The notes beneath the pieces are model-generated. The model had not been told where the DNA came from. It ran no database searches and saw nothing but the letters and a program-made list of their open reading frames with translations. A stretch of DNA of 60,000 nucleotides from Takakia lepidozioides (lineage: Eukaryota; Streptophyta; Takakiopsida; Takakiales; Takakiaceae): positions 11,782,001 to 11,842,000 of the forward strand of contig CM060733.1 in assembly GCA_030704615.1 (NCBI GenBank), written 5' to 3'. This document shows, piece by piece, positions 1 through 10,300 of the stretch. A program made the translations under genes and the position numbers. Each line of letters opens with the position of its first letter. Positions within the stretch are counted from its first letter, which is position 1.

Positions 1-272
1 CGTTACACCGGGGAGAAACATGGGTACCCAAAATTCAATCCTCCCCACCAACACAATATTGTCTGGAATGCAATCGCGATAATGCGCAGTCCCGCCCTTA
101 TCCGCCCACGTAGAACTGGCAGAACTTCCCCACTGTCATGTCACTGATGATTCGTTCGTTGTCAGCTAAAACAGAGAGCTGAAATTGCGGCAATCACAAT
201 GGGACGGATATTGTCGGTCCGACTGTGACTAGCATGCGCACAATATTGGTTGCAGTCGCATTCGCGAGTGGC
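1..272. other. No recognisable feature
   Basis: I see no coding sequence, RNA gene or repeat boundary in this leading stretch. It directly precedes the dispersed repeat that starts near 273. Confidence 0.4.
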
Positions 273-950
273 CCGCCATGGGCTTCATCGAATGGGAAAA
301 TATGGGCGGTGATGTTAGGTGTATTTTGTGGGTCAGTGTCGGCCAACACGCCATGTCTCTTCCTTTAAAAACAATTAAGCGAAAGGGAAGGAGGCCCTGC
401 TAACAATATTAAAAATTAGGGAGTGCCATAACGCACAAGACAAGACGTGGAAATTATTATTTAAGTTGATTCCTAACGAAATTTTGGGATTATCGCCCAT
501 AGTGTAACTTAGTAGGGTTAAGTTAGAGTAGGGTTAAGTTAGAGTAAGGTTACCCTACTCTAACCTAAGTTACCTTACTCTAACTTAACCCTACTGTAAC
601 TTAGGTTACCTAACTTAAGTGTAACTTAGTTGTTCAAAAGTGACAGACTTGTAACAACAATTAGTTACATGGTACGAAGGGTCAAAACTTAAAAGTGATG
701 GACGCATGTAATAATTATCTGCTGTTCCGACTTCCGACAGCTCCCATGTATAGGTGAGCCACAAATCCAGGCACTTGTTATGAGTACCATGTACTTTGAC
801 TGACTAGTAATTTAGTGGTGACTGCAGTTTGACTCCCTTGGATTCGCTGTTTACTAGTAAGACTTTAGTAAGTCATTAGTAAGTTACTATCGAGTATTCA
901 ATTTATGAGAGGTTTTTTCCCCCTCGGAAACTTAGTATGTATTTGGAAGA
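273..950. repeat. Dispersed repeat block C, copy 1
   Basis: This block recurs in the same orientation at about 32953-33463. The two copies share long stretches, including the segment with GGGCGGTGATGTTAGG, the run around TTGTAACAACAATTAGTTAC and the TATAGGTGAGCCACAAATCC stretch. Copy 1 carries two extra pieces, at about 395-440 and about 505-630, that copy 2 lacks. No protein is encoded. It is probably a non-autonomous mobile element or part of an LTR, but I could not find its ends. Confidence 0.75.
500..632. repeat. Inverted array of a GGTTAAGTTAGAGTA motif (hairpin)
   Basis: The left arm has repeated AGGGTTAAGTTAGAGT units. The right arm has their reverse complements (TACTCTAACTTAACCCTACT). 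Together they form an imperfect palindrome of roughly 120 bases. In the second copy of the surrounding repeat (near 33128-33155) the same place has only GTAACTTAGTAGGGTTAAG before the shared sequence resumes, so the hairpin was gained in copy 1 or lost in copy 2. Confidence 0.7.
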
Positions 951-1074
951 TAATAGGAATAATGTAAGAACTTAATGTTTTAAAGGGCCTCTGTGACCTG
1001 TCCCCTGTTAAGAAAAAAAAGAAAAAGAAGTATGTATAACTTAGAGTCATTCACATGTTTCCAAATTCCCACAA

Positions 1075-1435
1075 CCCGGATTATTGACACCCATCATCCT
1101 CCGCAACATGTATGTATTTTCTCGAAAACAAGGGAAGCGGTGAAAACGATGGTGGCCGATTTCATTCACATGATTCCCACATCAAAGCCCTTGTTCATCA
1201 AACAACATGATACCCATCATCCATCAACAATATATTTTCTCGATAATGATGGATAACTAGACTCTCCGATTTCATTCACATGTTTCCGCATCGAAGCCGT
1301 GTTCATCAATATGATACCCATCATCTGTCAACAATATATTTTCTCGATAACGATGGATAACTAGACTGTCCAATTTCATTCACACGTTTCCGCCTTGAAG
1401 CCGTATTCATCAAACAACATGACGCCATCGTCAAT
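1075..1435. repeat. Tandem repeat, unit about 115-130 bp
   Basis: About three diverged units follow one another. Each contains a segment like CCCATCATC..CAACAATATATTTTCTCGATAA, then GGATAACTAGACT, then GATTTCATTCACA and a GAAGCC..TTCATCAA segment. The first unit (from about 1075) is the most diverged. A short reading frame runs through it, but it follows the repeat and looks non-coding. Confidence 0.75.
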
Positions 1436-4400
1436 ACTTTTTCATCAGGTCAAAGGTCACATTTGTCATAGGTCATTTTTAAATAATAATAATAATAAAG
1501 GGATTTTTTCTGAGCAACTCATGAAATGAAAAATAATACATTATGATACTAAAATTATTTGGCATGCGACCCAGTTATGGTTGGGTGCACATGGGATTCA
1601 GAGCACTCTTGTAAGCTCGAAAAATCAAACAACCCAAACAAATTTAAGAAAACAAATTCAATGTTCAAAATTGCAGATCTACTAAAGAAGCTGAGTAAGT
1701 AGTAGTAAGTCACTAGTGAAGCTAAGGAACTAGCAACTTACTTTCTAGCAAGGGCGGGCGTGGGTACAGCCATAAATGAGGGGTACTGATTAGAGCGGAA
1801 TTAAGGAAATTAGCATCTGATCAAGAGCCCTGTACTTAGTGCTCTGACTGACTGGGCGCATGGCAGTGATGCCTTTTGGATAACAATTGCAGGTACTCTT
1901 ATGTTGCCTGCAGTCTGTAGCATTCAATGACACTTCGCTTTGTAAGCCTCTGTCAGTGCATGAATCACATTGTTTATTGGTCCTTTTATAACCAACTGTT
2001 ACATGTTGAGAGGTAGTGAACTTGAAGCAGCAGCACTGTTGTGTAATGGCCTTGATACGATTCAAAAGAATACAAAACATTTTTAGAGCTTGAGTTGTAG
2101 TTAGGTCCTGCAATGATGATGTTGGTGTTGATGGTGGAAGGTATACAGAAAATTCACAATATGATTTGTCCTTTCATGATGTTTTTCTTTTGATGCAAAG
2201 TGGGAATATCTGTTTCCACAAACTTTTTTCGTATGTGGGTTCCCAATAATTGTCCTCATATTTTTGAAGTGAGAGAGAGAGAGAGCTTGCCTCATGTGGG
2301 TCCTTCTGCCTTGCACTGACGAAGTGTTAGAAGGGATCTACAAATAAATCAGTACTACGCCACTGCCACCTTAGGCCGGTCAAACCCATGCAGATAAAAT
2401 ATCAATCCTAGCAAAATATCTGCATCTATTTTAGACAAGAGCACGGTGCCAGGATGCTTGTTTCCGAATCATGAAATGTTGTTGGTTGCAAGTAACCAGA
2501 ATATAATATAAATGACTAGATGAGATAAGCAAGGGGATGGATGGCTCCAGACTTTGGCTGTTTCTGTAGACTTTTTGGCACTTCACTGTACTTGTGCAAA
2601 TCTCTCTTGGCTTTTGTGCATTTGAAACTCCATTTGAAATGCAAACATTGAGATGATAAGGCCTAGATGGGCAGGTTGTGTATAACTTGAGTCTTGGACC
2701 AGCATCTTAATAAATCTCCACTCTTCAACCGTACAAGTTTCCTCTTTGATTCAGCTTTTCCCAAAACAAAATGCAGCAATCATTTGAATTTGGCCGATCT
2801 ATTCTCCGCCTTTTCCTGTGAGCAAGTCACAATGCCGCGATGATCTAGTTGAAGTACCCTGACCCACTCAAAAGTGAGCAGGACGACTGCAGACTCAAGG
2901 GGGTAGGACAAATATCATCATTCTTCACGTCCCTCTAGGTAGCTCTAGCCCTGTGCATGCAACTATATGTGACCGCACGTATCGTATACGCACCCAGCAT
3001 TCACAACCACAACCAATCCAAAAGTTATCAACCTATAACACTGATCTGCAAAGCTTCAGATTCCGCCCAGACTTTTTTCTTCTTCTCTTGTTTGGCTGCA
3101 TTCACCATTCACAAACACAATAGAGCCCACCCCTGAAAGGAGGCAGTACCCGCAACGGAACGAGGCTCTTATTTACTCTAACTTCAGCTGGCGTCTCTCT
3201 CTCTCTCTCTCTTTTGGGTTGCTCTTGGCCTGTTTTTTGACTCTGGTTTTGTCTCCTCTCAAGTTTTTTCCATTCTGTCCCATAAGCTCTTTGAGCTTTC
3301 CGCTCTCTTTATAAGCTCTTATAAAGCACCATTTCATTTAATTTCTCTCTCTCTCCAAGAAGCCCCCCGATACTGAATGGGTGAGCGAGCTGGGAAACAA
3401 TTCGGAACCACAGAGCAACAAGTCCGAAAGCTATAACAACCCGGACGTTATAAAGTACCATTTCATTCATTTCTCTCTCTCCACAAACACAGCAACAAGT
3501 CCGAAAGCTATCATAACAAGGGATACAGAGCTTGGGATTTCGTGAAGGGTTATAGGTTCGTATACTTACTTATGGTTGCGTGATTATGTGTTTTTCAAAG
3601 GGTAGTAGTTGTGGGTGATCCGGGTCCTGCAAACACTTGAGTAGAAGAGAAAGGGAAGGAAAGGACGAGGGACGGAGTGAGGGACCACCGTCAGTTGCGC
3701 CATCGTGGTCCACGTGCCGGCCGAGGGCCTGGTTGCCGAAAGCAAAGGGGATGGTGGTTGCTCTCAGATTTCGTGCAGTATTTTAAATTCTGGCTTCACA
3801 CTCCTGTCTGAGCGATTCTTAGATTCACTGTACGTGGCACTGCACTGCACAGCAGATGCCAAGATTTAACCGAACCAAGTGTTGTATTGATATGCATCGC
3901 GTTGCTCTGTCGTCGTTTGCATGTCTCGGGTAGGTTCACCGATTTGGGCTTTTTCGTCAAGTGATCTTATGTTCAGAACCTTGACTGTCGATAGAGAAGA
4001 AACGAAAAGTTTAGAAAGGGCAGGAGGGGCCGGCTAACAAAACAAAGAGACCTGAAATGAAATGGCGGAAAGCTGTGCGATAAGAGAAAGATATGAAATG
4101 AAATGATACGTTGTAACGTTCCGCGAGAGAGAGAGAGAGATTCAGAAGGGGTGATGCTTTCGCATTATATACATGATCTGGACCACCTTCAAACTGGGTG
4201 GAAGTCTGTTGATAGAAAGCAAAAACTTTGGGTCCACAAAACTGCGAGAGGGAGGCGACCTCATCAACCTCCAGGATGTTCCAGGAACAAACTCACACTT
4301 GAGCACTTGCCGTGTCGTGGGGCTGATGAAGGGCGGGAAAAACCTCTCAAGTATCGAAGCTCACGGAAAACTCGAAGTGCTAAAAGTATGAGATCCTCAC

Positions 4401-4540
4401 CTTCCACACCCACATGATTATTCTAGAGTGGAATGAATGAAGTTGAGTTGCATTTTGCTCACCCCCAGCGCCCCACTCTCGCGCTCTCATACTCGCTTTC
4501 GCTGAACTCCTCCCAGCGGTCATCCGTGTCAACAGGCTTC
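1436..4540. other. Non-coding stretch with short repeats
   Basis: No gene is recognised here. There are small (GA)n/(CT)n runs near 2272-2285, 3194-3212, 3346-3356 and 4126-4140. A short duplication has AGCAACAAGTCCGAAAGCTAT at about 3414 and again at about 3491, each near a TTATAAAG.ACCATTTCATT segment. A related CCCATAAGCT...ACCATTTCATTTCTCTCT stretch occurs at about 37650-37710, so this is probably part of a dispersed repeat. The small reading frames here have no recognisable content. Confidence 0.5.
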
Positions 4541-4544
4541 GTGC

Positions 4545-5420
4545 TTATCTTACTCCCCGTGAATTGAAAATTTCCATAGCTGCTCTTGAAGAGCCCTTCA
4601 ATTGTGTCGTGTTCAGAAAGTGGAAGTTACCTATGTTCACGTCACCTTCATAATCAAGTTGGATCTCACCTTCTCCGGTCTCACGACCTCGCCAAGTAAA
4701 AGGAATTTTTTCCGATGGGAAGGCGGAAGAGGAAATTGGAGGAGAAGAAGACGAGCGGAGTATGCCTTCCAAGATCCCCATGTCGAAGTTGGCGCAGAGA
4801 CGGAGAGAGGGGTTACCAGAGATCCTCTGAAAAAAGATGGACATCCTTTTGTCAGACATCCGGTACTCTCGGTCGATTCCATCGCAATCGATGCTCCACT
4901 CGCCCTTCACATCCCCAAACTTTCCTTTCCCGCTTGCCTCGCACTCCTGCCGCTGTTCCTGCACCTTCTGTCTTTTAGCGGCCCTCTTCTCTATCTCCCA
5001 CTGAGAACGCTCACTTTCAATCTCGCTCATACGCTTCAAAACTGCAGAGTGATCCCTGCCAACAATAATCCACCGAGCCCTATCGTGACCGGGAGCATCG
5101 GCGCTAACGGTGTGGAGGCCCATCTGCTCAGAAGCTTGGTGCACCTGCATGCGACCACCAATCTTCAGAACTAGAAGATTTTCCTGTTTCTCTCCAAAGA
5201 ATTTCTCTCGTAGGAAGCGCTCGGAATCAAACTCAGCCCGTGATTTGTCATCCAAAGCAAGGTACCGCTTCTCCCTTGCACATGCATTCTCAAGCAAAAA
5301 CCTGCGGTTGAGTTCCAATTCCAGCTTGGCCAAGTCCTCAGGTGGGCCTTTTAGTGTTCCATCGGACAGAGCACTCTTCAGCCCCTCTGTTAGAGTCGCA
5401 ACTGTGGCTGTCGATTTCAT
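4545..5420 (-). CDS. Intronless protein of unknown function, possibly fungal-like C-terminal domain
   Basis: This is an open frame of 291 codons from an ATG at 5420 to the stop at 4545. The protein is charged. A helical, probably coiled-coil region lies around residues 125-160 (ERSQWEIEKRAAKRQ). It is followed by a segment with GEWSIDCDGIDREY, then CANFDMGILEG near residue 210 and TWRGRETGEGEIQLDYEGD near residue 245. The order (I)DCD.I, ANFD.G..EG, WRGRETGEGEIQ recalls a family of uncharacterised proteins I associate mainly with fungi; this is from memory and unverified. The same frame stays open upstream of the ATG to an in-frame TAG at 5586-5588, with a plausible conserved stretch (around YKGHTRESIANLEAWLFPKR, then WWQAQFRLYGLEM). 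The true start is therefore probably further upstream (see next entry). It is the only long intronless unknown gene in the window. No cellular function can be assigned. Confidence 0.6.
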   Translation of the reverse strand: MKSTATVATLTEGLKSALSDGTLKGPPEDLAKLELELNRRFLLENACAREKRYLALDDKSRAEFDSERFLREKFFGEKQENLLVLKIGGRMQVHQASEQMGLHTVSADAPGHDRARWIIVGRDHSAVLKRMSEIESERSQWEIEKRAAKRQKVQEQRQECEASGKGKFGDVKGEWSIDCDGIDREYRMSDKRMSIFFQRISGNPSLRLCANFDMGILEGILRSSSSPPISSSAFPSEKIPFTWRGRETGEGEIQLDYEGDVNIGNFHFLNTTQLKGSSRAAMEIFNSRGVR

Positions 5421-5633
5421 CTCAAGCCCATAGAGCCGAAATTGGGCTTGCCACCAGTCTTTCTTTCGCTTCAGAGGTGTCGCGTTCTTGCGCTTGGGAA
5501 AGAGCCAGGCCTCCAGGTTGGCTATGGACTCCCGAGTGTGGCCCTTGTAACTCAGCCCTTCGCCATAGCATTCAAACGGTGGTGACTAGATCCTGCCGAT
5601 CACAATGGGCAGCCTCGCAGGCAGAGGATCCAT
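5421..5633 (-). pseudogene. In-frame 5' extension of the 4545-5420 gene, interrupted by one TAG
   Basis: Reading upstream from the ATG at 5420, the frame continues without stop to 5588, where there is a TAG (5586-5588). Beyond it the same frame runs back to an ATG at 5631-5633 (first residues MDPLPARLPIVIGRI). An undamaged gene would encode about 362 residues. The region between 5421 and 5585 reads like protein (basic KRKN and KRKK clusters, a WW pair). Three explanations fit. The gene may have a nonsense mutation. The real start may be the ATG at 5420. Or the TAG may be the end of an intron (splice acceptor), with a donor such as TTG/GTAAGG near 5880. Confidence 0.5.
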
Positions 5634-7360
5634 CTTCTCTTCCTCAATTTCTTCCTCTCAGTCTGAAAGATACACCACAGATCCACAACTGCGAATGCTC
5701 CCGCGCTCACGCAGCTTTGAAGCTGTTGGGCAGAGGCTTCATGCACAAGCTCCGATAGCAGCGCAGCCAAAGCCGGGTAGGGGTGACTGCGTTCCCACGT
5801 TCCCCGAAGTCAAGTTCCTTGAGAGGTATGGCAGCTCAGATTGTGGGCCTCTTGTACCATGAATTGTGCTTCAGTCTTACCTTACCAAGAAAAATGTATG
5901 CATTCCAATTGGATCATAGCTGTACAGGGCTAATTCATCCTGTAGTTGTGTCATGAAGCCACTGGGATTCAAGTATACGTCCTCTGAGAAAGCAGATGAG
6001 CAGGTGGGTAAGCAACACAGTACAAGAACCTGTAGAACTAAAAACGGGGCGAGCAATACCTGTATCTTTGCTCAAGTGACCTCGCCAATCCAAGGCGCTC
6101 TGCCCAAAAGGAGAGTGATGCTTGTGAATTGACAACCAAGTACCAAGAGTGCTACCTTATGACAGGGCACACAGAGCTCACCTGAAAGTAATCAAGGAAG
6201 TTACCTAGAGAAGCACTTGATCTTCCTTCAACACAACAACGACAGTGCTCGCACGATAGTCAGAAAGGCAAGCAGAGATAGAGGCATACAAACCTACACC
6301 TGTGGTTGGTGGTTGAAGTTGAACAGAATGATTTCAGCACTGAAATCACATAAGGATTTGCCCAGGTCTGTAGTCTGTACAAGAACACAGCGTTGTGCTT
6401 GAGCAGGCAGTCCAGTGGTTAGGTGTTCGTGCCTTGCCTGTGCATAACCAGGGTCCAATCTGCCTTCAACCATCCATTGGCCCCTTGCTGAGCAGCAGAC
6501 TCTGTAAATCCAATGTAAAATTAAACGAACTTCAGCTTTATCATAAAGGTAACTCAGAACTCTCTTGGCACGAGGCTTTGTCAGAATCTGGTGCGTGATA
6601 CAGTGTACTCTGTTGAGACCCAAGAAATTCAGCCACTCCAATGGGCAGAGGGTGACTGTCTACCTTAGTTAACCTGAACCCTGCCTTGACACTACTTGCA
6701 GGAAGCTGCAGAGTCGAAAATATTTAATGCAGAGCTGTAGCCAGGTAATTGTTATGGGCCTTCACCACAAATCTGTTCCCATGTCCAAAGACACTGGGAA
6801 ACACCTCTCAAAGCCACGCGGCCGCCCACAGTAATACCTCACAACCCCAAAATGTATGCCAATCAAGAACCAAAAGAGAAGCAAAATTGAGACTTTGTGT
6901 TTACAGTCCGAGAACCATACTTTATTACATCTCAAATAATCAGAACCTGACATTTATGCCACAGAGAGCTGCCAATGGAAAAGCCTGCCTCAAACCTTGA
7001 TCAATGATCGAGGCTCCACATTTTAGTGAAATCTGAGGCAAACAGTGAGGTGTAGCCTATGGAATGACATGATGTACATATCACCTACAGAACTGGCCTT
7101 CCTCGCAGACTACAAGCCTGGCACCAGTTCAGTGTTGAAGAACTTAACCAACCCATCCATCCACCTCAATCGCCACACCTCCTCTGGCTGGAGGCTGTAC
7201 TGGCATAGCCAACAAAAGGCTTTGAGAGATCAATCCAGTTGGCAATGAGTGAGTGACACAAAATTTGGTGCACAAGGCTTTTCCGGGGATCTCCAAGAAA
7301 GTGTCGGGTTTCCAAAACACGTGGTGGAGGCGTCAAGTGAAGATGGTTCCCGTATTTTCA
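5634..7360. other. Intergenic stretch without a recognised gene
   Basis: Between the intronless gene and the 3' end of the polygalacturonase-like gene I find only short unconvincing frames. The part just below 7361 should contain the 3' untranslated region of the minus-strand gene above it. One tRNA-like segment at about 6398-6470 is listed separately. Confidence 0.4.
6395..6475 (+). repeat. Candidate tRNA-derived SINE head
   Basis: The stretch contains AGTCCAGTGGTTAGG, which resembles a tRNA D-arm / pol III A box. About 35 bases later comes AGGGTCCAATCTGCC, which resembles a T-arm / B box (consensus GGTTCRANNCC). No clean acceptor stem or cloverleaf can be folded, so it is not a tRNA gene. 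Tail and target duplication were not identified, so this rests on the two box-like motifs alone. Confidence 0.3.
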
Positions 7361-10300
7361 TCAGCGTTCACTTCGTACAAGCTCTGGTCTCTGAAGCTCT
7401 GGGCAGGGCTGGGGTAACACAAAAGAGGATGAACCTGCTACTTCTGAGCAGTTCCAGCCAAGTAATCCTGACGTGATCTCAAGGGCTATATTATTCAGGA
7501 AAATGTCATGGAAGGGGGCCTCCTGCAAACCCAAAAGCTCGCCAGCCTGCATTATGTTTTCCCCCACTACATTGTTTATAGATATCCTTTCAACTACAGG
7601 GTAGGCACTTCGGTCCCAATTGTCGTCAGGGTGCTGCCCATACAATCCCGTAAAAACAATCGCCTTTTCCACATTTCGCATTACTATGTTTGATATTGAA
7701 ACGTTCACAATATAGCCTCCCCGGCCCACTGATGTTGACATCTTGATGCCTAACTTCGTGTCCAGAATGACCATGTCCTCTACCTGCACCACAGGGGTAA
7801 TTAGATTGATGATGCATAGTAGAGATAGTCTTAGTAAGATGGACAACTTCTGACACACCTCTTGGCTTGAACCGGAACCTTCAGTAGTCTGCCAATTCTA
7901 TGTATGTTGAATGAGCAAGTACATCACCTACTGCTTGCAGCAGTCAGTCATTAGTCACTTTTTGATTGATTAACCTAAGATTACATAATGAGTAGATACT
8001 GACCTTGACGCCTGAGACACCACCTGACATTTCACTGCCGATGGAGAATCCAGCACTGGTTGGAGACGATGCTATGACTCGTCGAATATGAACAAGAGAA
8101 CTCGACAAACCATATGCCATCCCATATTCATCCCACCCGCTTTTGATTGAGATTGCATCACCACCAGTAATGATGGAACAATCCTCAATACACACATCTG
8201 TGCAGGAATCTGCACCCACAAAGTAACGTGATTCTTATGAGGGCCTTTTTGGGGCTCTGATATAAAAACTTGCAAGTTAGACCACAATTTTGTGAGGAGT
8301 CATAAGCCATAATATTTCCCTACCTCTTCAGCCCACAAACTCACCAACAGATCTTTCAACACCAGACACAGGTAGCAAAAACATCTTGTGCAATTGAACA
8401 CATACGGTATTCTGCCATGAGTGTTATGAAAAAGACAGATTGATCAGGTCAGACTGTAACTTAAGCATACATTGACCCACCCCTACTTAGGTTGCAGCCT
8501 GTGGACAGTCGTAGGACAGCATGATCTCTCTCTCTTTCTAGGCTACGGCAAACCATGTCTTATGAGTACATCCTCTCTTTCTCTCTCATACTCATACCAC
8601 CGTCGACAGCCCCTGACAAAGGTAGTTTCTGGCCCTTTGTGTTCCGCTCAAACTGAGCACGGGGTCAATGGCCACAGCTACGGCAAACAACGTCTTATGA
8701 GTACAATCTGTGCATGATTTGAAAGGGCACCTGGATCAATGCCATCGGTGTCAGGCGAGTCGATAGGGGCACGGATGGTAATATTTCTTATCGCCACATT
8801 GCTGGGGACACACCCAAAAAACAACGTAGACCGATCAGCAAAACAGTTTACATGAACCAAGTAAACCCCTGACAGGAATACAGGCAAGCCGAGGTGGACA
8901 GCATACAATACCGACAACAAAAGTGAAGAAAAAACATGAGTGCCAGGGAGCTTGGATGTAAAGTAGTGTATTCAATTGTACGTCAAGAGTGTAAATATAG
9001 TCTAGAACTGTTCAAGAGACAACGAGAGTGCATTAAGATATCAATGATAAGTACTATGTTGCAGGGATTGCATGCATGTGAGTGTGAGAGACTGTGCACC
9101 CATCGGCAGTTCCCTACAAACCTTGCCTGTAAGCTATGCTTGAAGCATAGTTCTGCTGGTTACTCAGGAAAGAAAGACAGAAAGAGAGATAGAAATGACT
9201 ACCTGCAATAGACAGGATGTATGCTCCAAGATGGTGGGTTGAGAAAGTTGAGGTTTGAAATCAGAATCCTGTTCGAATTGGCAATCTCCACCAAATAGCC
9301 GCGACTGTAGTCCAATGTCTGATTGCGAGCCATTTCCCACCATATGGATCCCTGGCCGTCGATTGTTCCATTGTCACCTGTGGAGGCAGGGCAACAGAAG
9401 GCAAAACTGAGCCCCATCCATACAGCAGCCCACCGCAAAATTGCCAAGTGTGTTAGTTGCTGTCATCCATGTCAGATGGAATTCCTCCTCTAACAAGATA
9501 GATAAGATTATCCCAGACGTCTGTTGAATGATTTTCAAAATGAAAAGAGCCAACATTTTTGGCAGTCCAAAGCTTTTCAAAACACTCCATTTTTCTGAAG
9601 GTAGAGAATCATCCACAAATTACAGAAAAAAACTTCCAATCACTAATAAATCATTCTTACAGAGATGCCCTTCTGAACAGCTCACACTTTCAGCCTGGCA
9701 GCGGGACTGCTGAGCTCTGAGATCAGGGCAGTTAACTGGCACATGCAGGAGTCTAGAGTTGATGACAAGTTGAGAATTCCATCAAAAAGTCTCTAACATT
9801 ATTAGACATGGCTAACAGAATCCACCAACGATTCATTTCCCTTGGGTGGTTACAACAGCCAGCAACACCCTACAGCAGAACATGTGCGACCAGTTAACCA
9901 ATTAGAAAACTACTGAGTCCATTGATGCTCGATAAAAAATGGATCCTCTGTAGAAGTTCAGACTTATCAAGTATGTCATGACGTTCATGGAGGACGTTCT
10001 GCAGCATACAAGCTAAAAAATATCCTATAGCCATGGATTTCCAACTGCATAAGTGGAGGCCTGTACAGGGAGCATGACTCATTCTACCTGTGGACACTGA
10101 AAGAGAGCAAAACCTTGTTTTCCTCCTAAACACTACAGCTGTATCACCACTTTGCTGGTACCAAGTTTTTGATCCAGGAATAAAGTCAACCCAAACTTTT
10201 GTAAAAGCCTTACGACAAACCTGAGTAATTGCCACTGTGAACTAGGCACCCTCCACCGTTTACCTTCACACTGTGGTTAAGGCCTTAAATTACAGACCTG

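Noticed and set aside
4602-5174. A 190-codon plus-strand frame
   Set aside because: It is antisense to the better-supported minus-strand gene at 4545-5420 and has no recognisable motif.
6395-6470. A functional tRNA gene
   Set aside because: Box-like motifs are present but acceptor, anticodon and T stems cannot be paired.
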